Positions 1-8,122 of a DNA stretch of 64,000 nt are shown one piece after another. The position numbers and the translations under genes were made by a program. The notes beneath the pieces are model-generated. The model was given only the letters and a program-made list of their open reading frames with translations, was not told the DNA's origin and made no database searches. Every line of letters starts with the position of its first letter. The first letter of the stretch is position 1. This stretch comes from Microseira sp041929235 (GTDB taxonomy: Bacteria; Cyanobacteriota; Cyanobacteriia; Cyanobacteriales; Aerosakkonemataceae), in assembly GCF_041929235.1 (NCBI RefSeq), contig NZ_JBHFNP010000277.1, positions 1-64,000 of the forward strand. Direction: 5' to 3'.

Positions 1-190
1 TGCCTGATTGGCAAAATGTTTACCGCTCAATTCCCGGCGCCATCCATAACGACGGACTATAATTCCCCTGTATGGAACGCTCGCCTAGGTAACGCGTTCT
101 CGCTAGGTTTGTGTCCGGCCACCCTTCTGGGTCCCGCTACACAAACGAAGCGATAACGCTTTCCCTAGACGAGCTTTCAATCCGCTGTAA

Positions 191-694
191 TTATCGTCCG
201 TCTTTATCGATGTCGCCGGGAATTGCGCGTTCAACTTTGTCCCATGCAGCCTTCGTAGCGTGTTTCGCTTTTTCCCAAGTTAAGTTTGAATTGCCACGAT
301 TCGCTTCGTATTCCCGCTGTAGATCTGGCTCTAATTCATCGTAGCTTTTGCCACTTTCGTAGTAGCGGGGAAACGCTTCGTACCCAGTCCGGTAAGCAGG
401 TGCGTAGTCATCATAACTTGTATCCGGATCTATATAAGGTTCGGAGGAATAGTTATTGCGCCAGTATGCATCCTCTTGGGTGGGATCAATGGTTTCGGCG
501 ACGCTTTTTCCAGCCAAACCGCCAGCGAATGCACCCACCGCTATGCCAATTGCTGCGCCTACTGGACCGCCAATCGCACCGCCGATGGCTGCACCCACTG
601 CACCAGCTGCACCAGCACCAATTCCCGTACCAACTGGATGCGCTCCTGTTTCACCAGAAATCGGATCGCGGTTTGCATCAGGTTCGTTGTTCAT
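191..694 (-). CDS. Glycine-zipper domain protein, conserved hypothetical
   Basis: A 167-residue protein. Residues about 20-65 form an alternating Gly/Ala hydrophobic stretch (repeated GxxxG steps such as GAAIGGAIGGPVGAAIG), the glycine-zipper pattern that packs two membrane helices. The rest is acidic and Tyr-rich, ending in a helical, Lys-rich segment and DIDKDGR. The reading frame stays open upstream to 889, but that part has no protein-like composition. I start at 694 because an AAAGGAAAC ribosome site lies just before this ATG. The family is usually linked to membranes or envelope stress; the specific role is unknown. It is divergent from the 935 gene. Confidence 0.75.
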   Translation of the reverse strand: MNNEPDANRDPISGETGAHPVGTGIGAGAAGAVGAAIGGAIGGPVGAAIGIAVGAFAGGLAGKSVAETIDPTQEDAYWRNNYSSEPYIDPDTSYDDYAPAYRTGYEAFPRYYESGKSYDELEPDLQREYEANRGNSNLTWEKAKHATKAAWDKVERAIPGDIDKDGR

Positions 695-898
695 AAAATT
701 TGTTTCCTTTACTACATCTTTAGCTAAATTACTGCTAACGCTTCGAGCTATCTTCCCCCTTGGGAAAGAATGTAACTTACGCTTTTCTGTAACTTTCGGT
801 GGATATAAGGCATTGCGATCGCAAACAACCCCGAAGGCGTGGGGTAGTAGGCGATCGCAAAAGCACCCTACGCATGGAAAAAACATCATCGTCGCTGT

Positions 899-904
899 TA
901 TAAT
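899..904 (+). promoter_or_regulatory. Candidate -10 box for the 935 gene
   Basis: A perfect TATAAT lies 30 bases before the ATG at 935, with a GAGGAA ribosome site in between. No convincing -35 box is seen at the usual spacing, so this is tentative. Confidence 0.35.
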
Positions 905-934
905 AGTTGGCGCGGCCTGAGGAACAGAAAAACA

Positions 935-1288
935 ATGTTGGTGACTTTAGATATCCCAGAAGAATTAGCGCTACGACTGACTCCCCTCAAAGATCAACTG
1001 CCGCAAATTTTAGAGTTAGGACTGCGGGAACTGAGTGCTAGCTCTCAAACTGGTTTTGCAGGTATTGCTGAGGTGCTAGAATTTTTAGCTAAACTACCAG
1101 CACCAGAAGAAATCTTGGCATTGCGTCCATCAGAAACACTGCGATCGCAAATTACTGCTTTATTGGATAAAAACAGAAGCAAAGGTTTAACACCTAATGA
1201 AGAATTGGCTTGGGAACAATATCAGTATTTAGAACACCTAGTACGAATTACCAAAGCTAAAGCCTATATCAAGCTCAAAGCAGGTTGA
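935..1288 (+). CDS. Small cyanobacterial protein, probable partner of an HNH endonuclease
   Basis: A 117-residue acidic, helical protein opening with MLVTLDIPEELALRL. Proteins of this type in cyanobacteria commonly precede a small HNH endonuclease gene (from memory), and here the start of such a gene follows after 3 bases (1292). The pair resembles a toxin-antitoxin or nuclease-chaperone arrangement, but no biochemical role is known to me. The downstream partner is truncated, so this gene is now alone. Preceded by a GAGGAA ribosome site and a TATAAT box. Confidence 0.7.
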   Translation: MLVTLDIPEELALRLTPLKDQLPQILELGLRELSASSQTGFAGIAEVLEFLAKLPAPEEILALRPSETLRSQITALLDKNRSKGLTPNEELAWEQYQYLEHLVRITKAKAYIKLKAG

Positions 1289-1291
1289 TTA

Positions 1292-1363
1292 ATGAGCAAG
1301 ACTTATGTTCCGTCAGCATTGCGGCAAACCGTTTATGAGCGTGCAAGTGGATGTTGTGAATAA
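1292..1363 (+). pseudogene. 5' remnant of an HNH endonuclease gene
   Basis: Twenty-three codons beginning MSKTYVPSALRQTVYERA and ending SGCCE, then TAA. This matches the start of a common cyanobacterial HNH endonuclease family, in which the Cys pair begins the zinc-binding part. The frame stops about 6 bases before a MITE-like element (1369-1542). No recognisable HNH core is found beyond the element, so most of the gene is gone. Confidence 0.65.
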
Positions 1364-1368
1364 TGAAA

Positions 1369-1542
1369 CTCACATCTTGCGCCTGCCGTTTTAGCCCGCC
1401 CGGAAATCAATTTCCGGGCTAATAGCGAAAGTCCACTCAAGTGGACTGAAAGCTTTCGATCAGTATTTAGTCCTCTGAAGAGGACTTTCGCTACTCGCTG
1501 TGGGAATTGATTCCCTGGCGGAAGTTGCGACTGGTGCAAGAT
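1369..1542. mobile_element. MITE-like element, family A, copy 1 (174 bp)
   Basis: Begins CTCACATCTTGCGCC and ends GGTGCAAGAT, so the ends form an imperfect terminal inverted repeat. The inside holds two smaller hairpins (AGTCCACT...AGTGGACT and AGTCCTCT...AGAGGACT). It shares ends, internal hairpins and length with the 173-bp copy at 3823. The flanks share TAATGA, which fits a decayed 9-bp target duplication. No transposase gene is inside, so it would need one in trans. Confidence 0.7.
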
Positions 1543-1610
1543 CTAATGATGGTATGCGTTTAAATTGCGTAATTGGCTTCCCCAACTCCCCCAGCTTCCC
1601 CAGCTTCTCA

Positions 1611-2900
1611 TTAGGGCTCTTTCCCCTTGGGTTCCCTTGGGAGTGCTGAAGGTGGGCGTGTCGGAGTGTAAGCGGGTTGGGTAGGTTCAGGTGAGGGCGT
1701 GGGTTGGGGTGAATTACTCTGGCATGTCCGAAAAACTACCGCCACCACGACTCCCGCACCTCCAAGCCCTGCCAGCTTGAGGAATTGTTTTCGCGTCAAT
1801 AATTGCCCTGTCGAGAATATTATCCTTTGTCGAAGAACCCTTCTTTCAATTAGCGCAACATCTTCATCTCTGAGTCTCAAAGTGTGCTGCAACCGTTTCA
1901 GTCCGTTACGGTTCCTCTCACTCAAGGGATACTGCTGCCCAATCGCCTCGGTGAAAACCTGCTCATAACGCTGCAACTTTGCTTTGCGCTGGTGGTAAGG
2001 CTCTAAAACTTCAGACTCGATCCTGTTCGCCTCTTCTTGTGGCAACTTCAAAGTGTTTCGCAACTCTTCCAGGGAACTGCGGTTGATGGAAGAAATTTCT
2101 CCTTCATCCTCACGGGCAATTCCCTCAACTTCTTTGCGATACTTCACCTTTGGGTCATCAACGGGTGCTGTCGCCAGCCGAATCCTGTAGCCTTCCTCGA
2201 CGGGATAGAATTTAGGCGTCATAGCTGGTGCTGCTTCTTGCACTTTGCCGCTGGCATACTCGTGCAACTCATCAACGGAAATCCAACCATCCCCGTCTGT
2301 ATCTGCCGCGCCTTTTTCAATCCCCTCCACTAGGTAACGGGTATAGATGGAAAGTTCAGTCCCTTCCTGCTCAAAGGAATACTGGGTGGATGTGGAAGAT
2401 GTGAGGATTGCCCGCCCTTTACCACCTAGCTGAGTTTTGATATCCACCGCACCATCATCTTTGACAGTCAGCCCTTGAGCGATCGCTCCACTAAAGCAAC
2501 AATCTAGAATCAAGACCTGTCTCTGGGATTTGCTGTCGTTAATACTTTCATGCAAAAAACTAGCCGCTACTGCTGATGGCTTAACCAATCTTCCATTATC
2601 TTTGCGAGTGGCACGGGTAGAAAGATAAAGCTTGCCGCTTTCATCTTTCACCCCGTGACCAGAAAAGTAAAATAGCAGCAAGTCATCCCTTTGGCGATGG
2701 GCAAAGAGGCGATATATAGCTTCTTCCATCTCTTGCCGCTGGGGATTTTTCAGCACGATAATATCCGCCTCGGCAAAGCCTCCCATTTCTGGGTTTGCCA
2801 AGACTCGCCGCATAGCCTCGACATCTTTAACAGCCGCCGGTAGCGGATTTAATCCAGGTTCGTACTCGCTAACCCCGATTAGCAATGCCACCTTCGCCAT
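1611..2900 (-). CDS. Caspase-family (peptidase C14) protein with EF-hand-like loop and C-terminal membrane helix
   Basis: A 429-residue protein. Residues 1-235 are a caspase-like domain with the catalytic dyad visible: His82 in SGHGV and Cys135 in DCCFSG. Residues 200-211 (DTDGDGWISVDE) form a canonical EF-hand calcium loop. Residues about 265-350 hold two copies of a helical motif of the form LxxLxxxLxLxxxEAxxIE, seen in cyanobacterial signalling proteins. A hydrophobic stretch at about 375-392 (FLKLAGLGGAGVVVAVVF) is a probable membrane helix, followed by a Pro/Thr-rich tail. It lies 8 bases after an EACC1-like gene, an arrangement described for caspase-based conflict systems. Likely a regulated protease, perhaps calcium-responsive, anchored to a membrane; substrates unknown. 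Confidence 0.85.
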   Translation of the reverse strand: MAKVALLIGVSEYEPGLNPLPAAVKDVEAMRRVLANPEMGGFAEADIIVLKNPQRQEMEEAIYRLFAHRQRDDLLLFYFSGHGVKDESGKLYLSTRATRKDNGRLVKPSAVAASFLHESINDSKSQRQVLILDCCFSGAIAQGLTVKDDGAVDIKTQLGGKGRAILTSSTSTQYSFEQEGTELSIYTRYLVEGIEKGAADTDGDGWISVDELHEYASGKVQEAAPAMTPKFYPVEEGYRIRLATAPVDDPKVKYRKEVEGIAREDEGEISSINRSSLEELRNTLKLPQEEANRIESEVLEPYHQRKAKLQRYEQVFTEAIGQQYPLSERNRNGLKRLQHTLRLRDEDVALIERRVLRQRIIFSTGQLLTRKQFLKLAGLGGAGVVVAVVFRTCQSNSPQPTPSPEPTQPAYTPTRPPSALPREPKGKEP

Positions 2901-2908
2901 GTTGCCCC

Positions 2909-3289
2909 CTAGCCTTTGAGAAATTCTTGTGCTTTTTGATATGCGTAGTCAAACTCGGCTTGGCTGCTGGCTTCGATGTTCAGTTCTCTGCCATCGCTTG
3001 CTTTGACGTTCATTTTAATCGGTTGACCGCCTAAGCGATCGCTCAAAAACCCAAACAAAGCCTTGATATTGGCGACACTCACCTCAGCTTGTAACATTCC
3101 TAACAAAAAGCCCCCTAAAGCTTTTGAACCTTTGGGGGCTTCTGTAACTGGCACTAAGTCTACATTTTCTACCCCATCCACGTCTTTGATCTGGGGTAGT
3201 AAGTTCTCCACTTCTGCTTGTAATTCATCGTCGTCTAAACTTGGATCTTGCAGAGAAATCGTTATCTGAACCTTCGATGTGCTTGTCAT
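2909..3289 (-). CDS. EACC1-like protein (effector-associated constant component 1)
   Basis: A 126-residue protein. The order of features (N-terminal beta-rich part, EAPKGSKALGG turn, an amphipathic middle containing GFLSDRL, then MNVKASDGRELNIEAS) matches the EACC1 pattern that I recall as an invariant partner of caspase or trypsin-like effectors in bacterial conflict systems. It is the first gene of a two-gene operon with the caspase at 2900. By analogy it may tether or restrain the effector; this is inference. A search against the EACC1 Pfam profile would settle the family. Confidence 0.65.
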   Translation of the reverse strand: MTSTSKVQITISLQDPSLDDDELQAEVENLLPQIKDVDGVENVDLVPVTEAPKGSKALGGFLLGMLQAEVSVANIKALFGFLSDRLGGQPIKMNVKASDGRELNIEASSQAEFDYAYQKAQEFLKG

Positions 3290-3410
3290 TTCGGTAAATC
3301 TATTGAGAACTGCTAATATTAGCGATACAACAAATTTTTGTGTAAATCCGGTAAATCTTGATCGGATTTTTTACCCCAGCACCGGGCGCTGACAAGAAGC
3401 CGACACACAG

Positions 3411-3464
3411 ACGCCGACAGGCTGAAGCCTGTGGCTACACAAACTTGCGTCCGCCTGCGCGGAC
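3411..3464. repeat. Dispersed repeat with GACGCC...GGCTACACAAAC core, copy 1
   Basis: The stretch contains GACGCCGACAGGCTGAAG, GGCTACACAAAC and a CCGCCTGCGCGGA hairpin. A related copy lies inverted at 42369-42418. It produces a spurious open frame on the minus strand that I do not call. Confidence 0.45.
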
Positions 3465-3508
3465 TTTGGACAATTAAAGGTTTGCAGTCCAGGTAGGCAG
3501 GCAAATCT

Positions 3509-3706
3509 TTATGCCATTACAATATGTTCCAGCAACCGGGGATTGTTCACGTGTTTTGAAGCATCTAAGATTTCTATCCCCACAATATTGCCTGCTGCAT
3601 CATAGTCTAGAATCACTCCTGGCTTATCTTCGTTACTTTCTTCAATTGGGGTATCGTTAAAAACAATCCGCAGCACATCGACTTCCGGGTCATAAATTAC
3701 TTTCAT
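3509..3706 (-). CDS. DUF2283 family protein (probable antitoxin-like partner of DUF4258)
   Basis: A 65-residue protein beginning MKVIYDPEVDVLRI and containing the family signature DYDAAGNIVGIEILDAS. I start at 3706 because GGAGAG precedes this ATG; the frame continues four codons further up without purpose. Its ATG overlaps the stop of a DUF4258 gene (TAATG), the typical toxin-antitoxin-like arrangement of these two families. The DUF4258 partner is broken by a MITE, so this gene may be an orphan whose translation was once coupled. Confidence 0.8.
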   Translation of the reverse strand: MKVIYDPEVDVLRIVFNDTPIEESNEDKPGVILDYDAAGNIVGIEILDASKHVNNPRLLEHIVMA

Positions 3707-4074
3707 TACTCTCTCCAATATCTGGCAATCTGACTGGTTCGATAAACGGTAACGACAATGGCAGGTCTTGTATTATCGGCTACGATTGCTCGCACTAAAT
3801 AGATTTTGCCAAACTGACTCTACCTCAGATATTGCACCAGTCCACTCACCCGCCGTGGAATCAATTCCACGACTAATAGCAAAAGTCCATTGAAATGGAC
3901 TGAAATTCTTGGCGAATTATTTAGTCCTCTTCAGAGGACTTTCGCTTAAGCTGCGCGATTTGAATCGCTGGCGGGTAAGCGGGTAGGTGCAAGATCTGAC
4001 TCTAGAAACTCCCTGGGAATGCCTCGGCGTTCTCGTTCGTTTTCTGCATGGCGAGAAATGTAAAATTCCATCAT
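3706..4074 (-). pseudogene. DUF4258 gene broken by a MITE insertion
   Basis: The first part (4005-4074) encodes M(M)EFYISRHAENERER followed by RGIPREFLES, the usual DUF4258 start. The last part (about 3822-3706) encodes GKIYLVRAIVADN, PAIVVTVYRTSQIARYW and a stop overlapping the DUF2283 start. Between them sits a 173-bp MITE. Even after removing the element and one target copy, about 20 expected central residues are missing and the two halves are out of frame, so an earlier deletion is likely. The family is suspected to be an RNase-like toxin; this copy should be inactive. Confidence 0.7.
3823..3995. mobile_element. MITE-like element, family A, copy 2 (173 bp) with 9-bp target duplication
   Basis: Starts CCTCAGATATTGCACCAG and ends GGTAGGTGCAAGAT; the outer 25-30 bases are inverted repeats of each other. 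It is bounded on both sides by CTGACTCTA (3814-3822 and 3996-4004), a perfect 9-bp duplication. Internal hairpins match copy 1 (1369-1542). It sits inside a DUF4258 gene. Confidence 0.8.
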
Positions 4075-4080
4075 CCTTAT

Positions 4081-5166
4081 TCAAAGATAGCGTTGCAGTA
4101 CATCGGCGGTAGCCTGTCCCGTTTTTGTCCAACTAAACTGTTTAGATCTAGCAAGTCCAGCTTGACGCAAATTATTTCGCAAACTTCCATCCTCCACCAT
4201 CACTCGCATCGCTTCTGCAATCTCTTCCACGTTATAAGGGTTAATTAAAATCGCCGCATCTCCTGCAACTTCTGGTAATGAAGATAGATTGGAAGTAATC
4301 ACAGGAGTACCGCAAGCCATTGCTTCTAAAACTGGCAAACCAAACCCTTCCCAAAGACTGGGAAAAACTAATGCGATCGCGCGATTTATCAACACCGGCA
4401 ATTCACTATAAGCCACGTAATCCAAAAACTTTACATTCGTCAAATTTTTCTCTTCTACAAATGCTTTTATAATAGAAGTGTAGCGGCGATCGCTTGGCCC
4501 CGCAATCCACAATTCATACTCCCTACATTTGGGTAAAGCCGCCAACGCCAAAATTAATCTGTGCAAATTTTTATAAGGGTCGTGTCTGCCTATATAAAGG
4601 AAATAATTGCTTGTAGGTAAATCTAAAAATCGAAAGTTATTGGCGTCGTGTGCGAGTAAAACAGGGGTAATTTTATTATAAGCTATCTTGAAAAAATTAG
4701 TAATATCTTTTGCGGTTGATTCTGAGTCGCAAATAATATGTTCTGATTGTTCTAAAACCCTGGGTACGTAGTAGCGAAAGTAGGCGGTTAAGCGCGATAA
4801 TTTTACCGGGAAGCGTAGGGGAATTAAGTCGTGAACCGTGACGACATAACGACAGCGAGAGAATAAAGGTGCTTCTGGAATCGGGGAGAATAATAGACGC
4901 GATCGCAGCTGATGACAAATTTGAGGAAGTCGCAACTGCGTCCAAGCTAAACGGCGGATATGTCCCTTGGTTCCTTGGTCTGAACTGAGGTTGGTCGGAA
5001 CGGGGTAACATTTATAAGGCGGGATAGATTGGGGAACCAATAAAGTTGGATTCAGCTGCTGTAGTTCGGGAAATATATTCATAGCATAAGTGGCTAAACC
5101 CGTAGGCTTAGCCGTCAAGCACGATAAATTTATTAACAGCGATTCCCCTATATCGGGTGTGGTCAT
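4081..5166 (-). CDS. GT4-family glycosyltransferase
   Basis: A 361-residue retaining GT-B glycosyltransferase, starting MTTPDIGESLLINLSC. The C-terminal nucleotide-sugar site is clear: EGFGLPVLEAMACGTPVI and the following SSLPEVAGDAA, with YIGRHDPYKNLHRLI opening the C-terminal domain. The frame is open 33 codons further upstream, but that part is repeat-derived (CCCCGCGTCTCCCC type) and lacks family similarity, so I use the ATG at 5166. It follows a GT2 gene by 74 bases in the rhamnose cluster and probably adds one sugar to a lipid-linked glycan. Donor and acceptor cannot be read from sequence. Confidence 0.8.
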   Translation of the reverse strand: MTTPDIGESLLINLSCLTAKPTGLATYAMNIFPELQQLNPTLLVPQSIPPYKCYPVPTNLSSDQGTKGHIRRLAWTQLRLPQICHQLRSRLLFSPIPEAPLFSRCRYVVTVHDLIPLRFPVKLSRLTAYFRYYVPRVLEQSEHIICDSESTAKDITNFFKIAYNKITPVLLAHDANNFRFLDLPTSNYFLYIGRHDPYKNLHRLILALAALPKCREYELWIAGPSDRRYTSIIKAFVEEKNLTNVKFLDYVAYSELPVLINRAIALVFPSLWEGFGLPVLEAMACGTPVITSNLSSLPEVAGDAAILINPYNVEEIAEAMRVMVEDGSLRNNLRQAGLARSKQFSWTKTGQATADVLQRYL

Positions 5167-5240
5167 AAGTACTTTGTTGGGATTAACGCAGAGATTCCTT
5201 CTACAAATTCCCCGCGTCTCCCCATCCCCGTGTCCCCGCG

Positions 5241-6092
5241 TCATATTTTGATCGTTCTCTCGCAATATTTCAAAACTCCTTTGATCTCACTCGTCGCTAT
5301 TTTACGCTGAAAGGGTAACGAAATCAGCGCCGATAAAGTAATTCTCGCAATGCGGTACAATAAAACTAGGTTGCTCCCGTGCTTTTCCAGGGTCAATAAA
5401 TAGCTATAAATGGTGTGTTGGATTTTTAAGTTGATGTTTCTATTTGTAATCGAAGAAGGTTGGTGAAAGACTTTAATTTGCTCCGTTATAGCTATAATAT
5501 GTCCCTGTTTAGCATAGCGCAGACAAAAATCGCAGTCTTCGTAGTACAAAAAGTAATCCGGGTCAAATTGCGGACACTCCTTAAATTGTTTGAAGTTAAT
5601 CAGCAGACTGCATCCCGTTACCCATTGTGTATGTGCGTAGGGTCTTTCTGGTGAGGATATAGGAAGTTTTGTAGCAATGATTTCGCCATTTTTTGGGATA
5701 AATTCACCCCCACTAAACCAAATTTTACCCGGTGGTTGGCAAACTATTGTCCCTAAAATTGATATTTCTGGATAAGTTGAAAAAAATTTTTTGGCTGCCT
5801 GGACGGAATTATCTATAAAGTAAGCGTCTGGATTGATTATCCAGACGATTGCTTGCGTATCTTTGGCATAAATCCAATTTAATCCCCTGTTGCAGCCTCG
5901 ACCAAAACCTAAATTTTCTCCCGATTCAATAATAATTATCTTGTCGGTTTTTAGATGATGAATGGCGGCATCATCGGCGGAATTATTGACTATAATAAAT
6001 GTATAGTCGCCGCCATTGTTCGATTGAATCGATTGGATTAATTGGGCGATGGCATCGGTTGAGTAATAGTTAACAGTAACAAAGTAAATCAC
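5241..6092 (-). CDS. GT2-family glycosyltransferase, rhamnosyltransferase-like
   Basis: A 283-residue inverting GT-A enzyme. The N-terminus MIYFVTVNYYSTDAIAQLI and IIVNNSADD are typical of GT2; NPDA takes the place of the metal-binding DxD, and YEDCDFCLR holds the probable catalytic acid-base ED pair. This variant is common in dTDP-rhamnosyl transferases. Its start overlaps the rfbA stop by 4 bases, so the two are translationally linked, and together with rfbD/rfbC this favours a rhamnosyl donor (inference). Confidence 0.82.
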   Translation of the reverse strand: MIYFVTVNYYSTDAIAQLIQSIQSNNGGDYTFIIVNNSADDAAIHHLKTDKIIIIESGENLGFGRGCNRGLNWIYAKDTQAIVWIINPDAYFIDNSVQAAKKFFSTYPEISILGTIVCQPPGKIWFSGGEFIPKNGEIIATKLPISSPERPYAHTQWVTGCSLLINFKQFKECPQFDPDYFLYYEDCDFCLRYAKQGHIIAITEQIKVFHQPSSITNRNINLKIQHTIYSYLLTLEKHGSNLVLLYRIARITLSALISLPFQRKIATSEIKGVLKYCERTIKI

Positions 6093-7162
6093 GCTAGCTC
6101 AATTTGGCTGTCATCCCCGATCATAAACCGCAATGCTTTCGGGCGCTGTGGCGCAACGGTTAACTGTGCGCGTTGTCCAATCACGCTATCTACAATTCGT
6201 TGATGAATCCCTACAACTTTAGCCCCTTGTAAAATCACGCTATGGTCTAAGTCAACATCAACCAGTTTAACTTGAGCAGCGATACTGCTATAAGGGCCGA
6301 TATAGCAGTTTTCGATATGGCAGTCGCTACCGATATTGACAGGGCCGCGAATCGTGCAATTAATTATTTTAGTTCCAGAACCAATTTGCACTCGTCCAAT
6401 TACTTGACTTTTCTCGTCTATTTCACCTTTGATATCCGAGGTGAGACAGGTATCTAAGATAATGCGATTGGCTTCTAGCAGGTCATCTTTTTTACCTGTA
6501 TCTAGCCACCAACCTTCTAATTGACAAGCTTCGACTCGTTTTTGATCGTTAATCAGGTATTGAATCGCATCAGTAATTTCGAGTTCGCCACGGGGGGAGG
6601 GTTGGATATTAGCGATCGCATTGTGAATCGTGTGAGCAAAATAATAAATCCCCACCAGCGCCAGATTCGATGGGGGGACTTTGGGTTTTTCTATCAGTTG
6701 CAACACTCGTCCGTTTTCGTCCACCGTTGCGACGCCAAACGCGCTAGGATTGGCAACTTTTCGCAGTAATATTAAAGCATCTACCGCTTGATCGCTAAAT
6801 TTCTCTAAAAATAAGCCCAAGTCGCTTTGAATCAGGTTATCGCCCAAATACATAATAAATGGGGAATCCCCTAAAAAAGGTTGGGCGACTTTAACGGCGT
6901 GGGCTAAACCAGCGGGTTGTTCTTGCAGGATATAAGTAATTTTGGCACCGAAGCGATCGCCATTACCTGTTTTCGCTTTCACTTCCTCGCCGGTTTCGGG
7001 GCTGATAATAATTCCAATATCGGTAATACCAGCTGCGACAATGCCTTCAATTCCGTACCACAGAATCGGCTTATTGGCAACGGGAACTAATTGTTTTGCC
7101 CCAGTATAAGTCAGAGGGCGCAACCGCGTACCTTTACCGCCGGATAGAATCAGTGCTTTCAT
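6089..7162 (-). CDS. rfbA: Glucose-1-phosphate thymidylyltransferase, long form
   Basis: Makes dTDP-glucose from glucose-1-phosphate and dTTP, the first step to dTDP-L-rhamnose. The 357-residue length fits the long form, which carries a C-terminal left-handed beta-helix beyond the 290-residue core. Visible are the nucleotidyl-binding GGKGTRLRPLT (8-18), KQLVPVANKP (23-32) and YLGDN near 107, and hexapeptide repeats from about residue 240 to 330. It is followed by the overlapping GT2 gene and preceded 7 bases upstream by rfbD, so they form an operon. Confidence 0.9.
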   Translation of the reverse strand: MKALILSGGKGTRLRPLTYTGAKQLVPVANKPILWYGIEGIVAAGITDIGIIISPETGEEVKAKTGNGDRFGAKITYILQEQPAGLAHAVKVAQPFLGDSPFIMYLGDNLIQSDLGLFLEKFSDQAVDALILLRKVANPSAFGVATVDENGRVLQLIEKPKVPPSNLALVGIYYFAHTIHNAIANIQPSPRGELEITDAIQYLINDQKRVEACQLEGWWLDTGKKDDLLEANRIILDTCLTSDIKGEIDEKSQVIGRVQIGSGTKIINCTIRGPVNIGSDCHIENCYIGPYSSIAAQVKLVDVDLDHSVILQGAKVVGIHQRIVDSVIGQRAQLTVAPQRPKALRFMIGDDSQIELA

Positions 7163-7169
7163 GTCAATT

Positions 7170-8045
7170 TTAGAGTTTAGATTGGCTAAAATCCCTTAGC
7201 ATCTGTCGCAGTCCTTGACGCCAGTGCGGGGGATAAGTTCCTAAAACTGCTGCTATTTTGGCACAAGATAAGACAGAATAGGCAGGTCTTTTTGCCGGGG
7301 TGGGATATTCGGGGGTAGTAATGGGAATTACCCGTTGCACTTTTAAATTCCAGCCAAGTTGCGATGCTTCTTCAAAGATCGCCACGGCAAAATCGTACCA
7401 GCTGGCGACGCCGCTGTTGGTGTAATGATAAGTTCCGGGAGGGGTTTTATCAATTACATTGGCAATGGCATTGGCTAAATCTCCCGTCCAAGTCGGACTG
7501 CCAATTTGATCGGCAACGACGCGAATTTCTTCCTTGTCGCTTCCCAACCTTAGCATCGTTTTGACAAAATTACCTTTCCCACCCACACCATAAACCCAAG
7601 CGGTTCTGATGATAACGCTATCTTCGCAATTTTTGCCAATCGCCAATTCGCCTGCGAGTTTAGATTTCCCATAGGCACTCAACGGATTGGTAGGATCGGT
7701 ATCTTGATAGGGATAGCTTTTAGTGCCATCAAACACATAATCGGTAGAAATGTGAATCAGGCGAATCCCCAGTTTTTGGCATTCTTCTGCGAGGATACCC
7801 GGCGCCGTCCCATTCACCGCCATCGCCAAGTCGAATTCGCTTTCCGCTTTATCCACCGCCGTGTAAGCTGCTGCATTAACAACCGCATCCGGTTTCACTT
7901 CGGCAATTATCTGACGCAGACTCTCAGGTTGGGAAAAGTCTACCCTTTCTCGTCCCACACCGATAACTTCGGCAGAAGATGCCAAAGTTTGTTGTAATTC
8001 TTGCCCTAGCTGACCGTTAATACCAGTAACTAAAATTCGCTTCAT
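7170..8045 (-). CDS. rfbD: dTDP-4-dehydrorhamnose reductase
   Basis: The last step of dTDP-L-rhamnose synthesis, NAD(P)H-dependent. A 291-residue extended SDR protein with the Rossmann motif GINGQLGQEL (8-17), VNAAAYTAVDKAE, STDYVFDG and the catalytic YGKSK. The operon order in transcription is rfbC, rfbD, rfbA. rfbB, the 4,6-dehydratase, is not in this window and must be encoded elsewhere if the pathway is complete. Confidence 0.92.
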   Translation of the reverse strand: MKRILVTGINGQLGQELQQTLASSAEVIGVGRERVDFSQPESLRQIIAEVKPDAVVNAAAYTAVDKAESEFDLAMAVNGTAPGILAEECQKLGIRLIHISTDYVFDGTKSYPYQDTDPTNPLSAYGKSKLAGELAIGKNCEDSVIIRTAWVYGVGGKGNFVKTMLRLGSDKEEIRVVADQIGSPTWTGDLANAIANVIDKTPPGTYHYTNSGVASWYDFAVAIFEEASQLGWNLKVQRVIPITTPEYPTPAKRPAYSVLSCAKIAAVLGTYPPHWRQGLRQMLRDFSQSKL

Positions 8046-8122
8046 TGTATTGCTAATAGCTAATGGGTAATTCCTCGTGGTTTCAGCAGGCAGGACTTGC
8101 TGAATTAACCATGAGGCTTGAC

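Noticed and set aside
1..190. Possible RNA gene from hairpins at the window start
   Set aside because: The hairpins (CCTAGG...CCTAGG-like and GTGTCCGG) are short and match no RNA family I know.
695..889. Upstream extension of the glycine-zipper gene
   Set aside because: No protein-like composition, and a good ribosome site marks the ATG at 694.
3319..3504. 61-codon minus-strand frame
   Set aside because: Made of a dispersed repeat with hairpins; no ribosome site.
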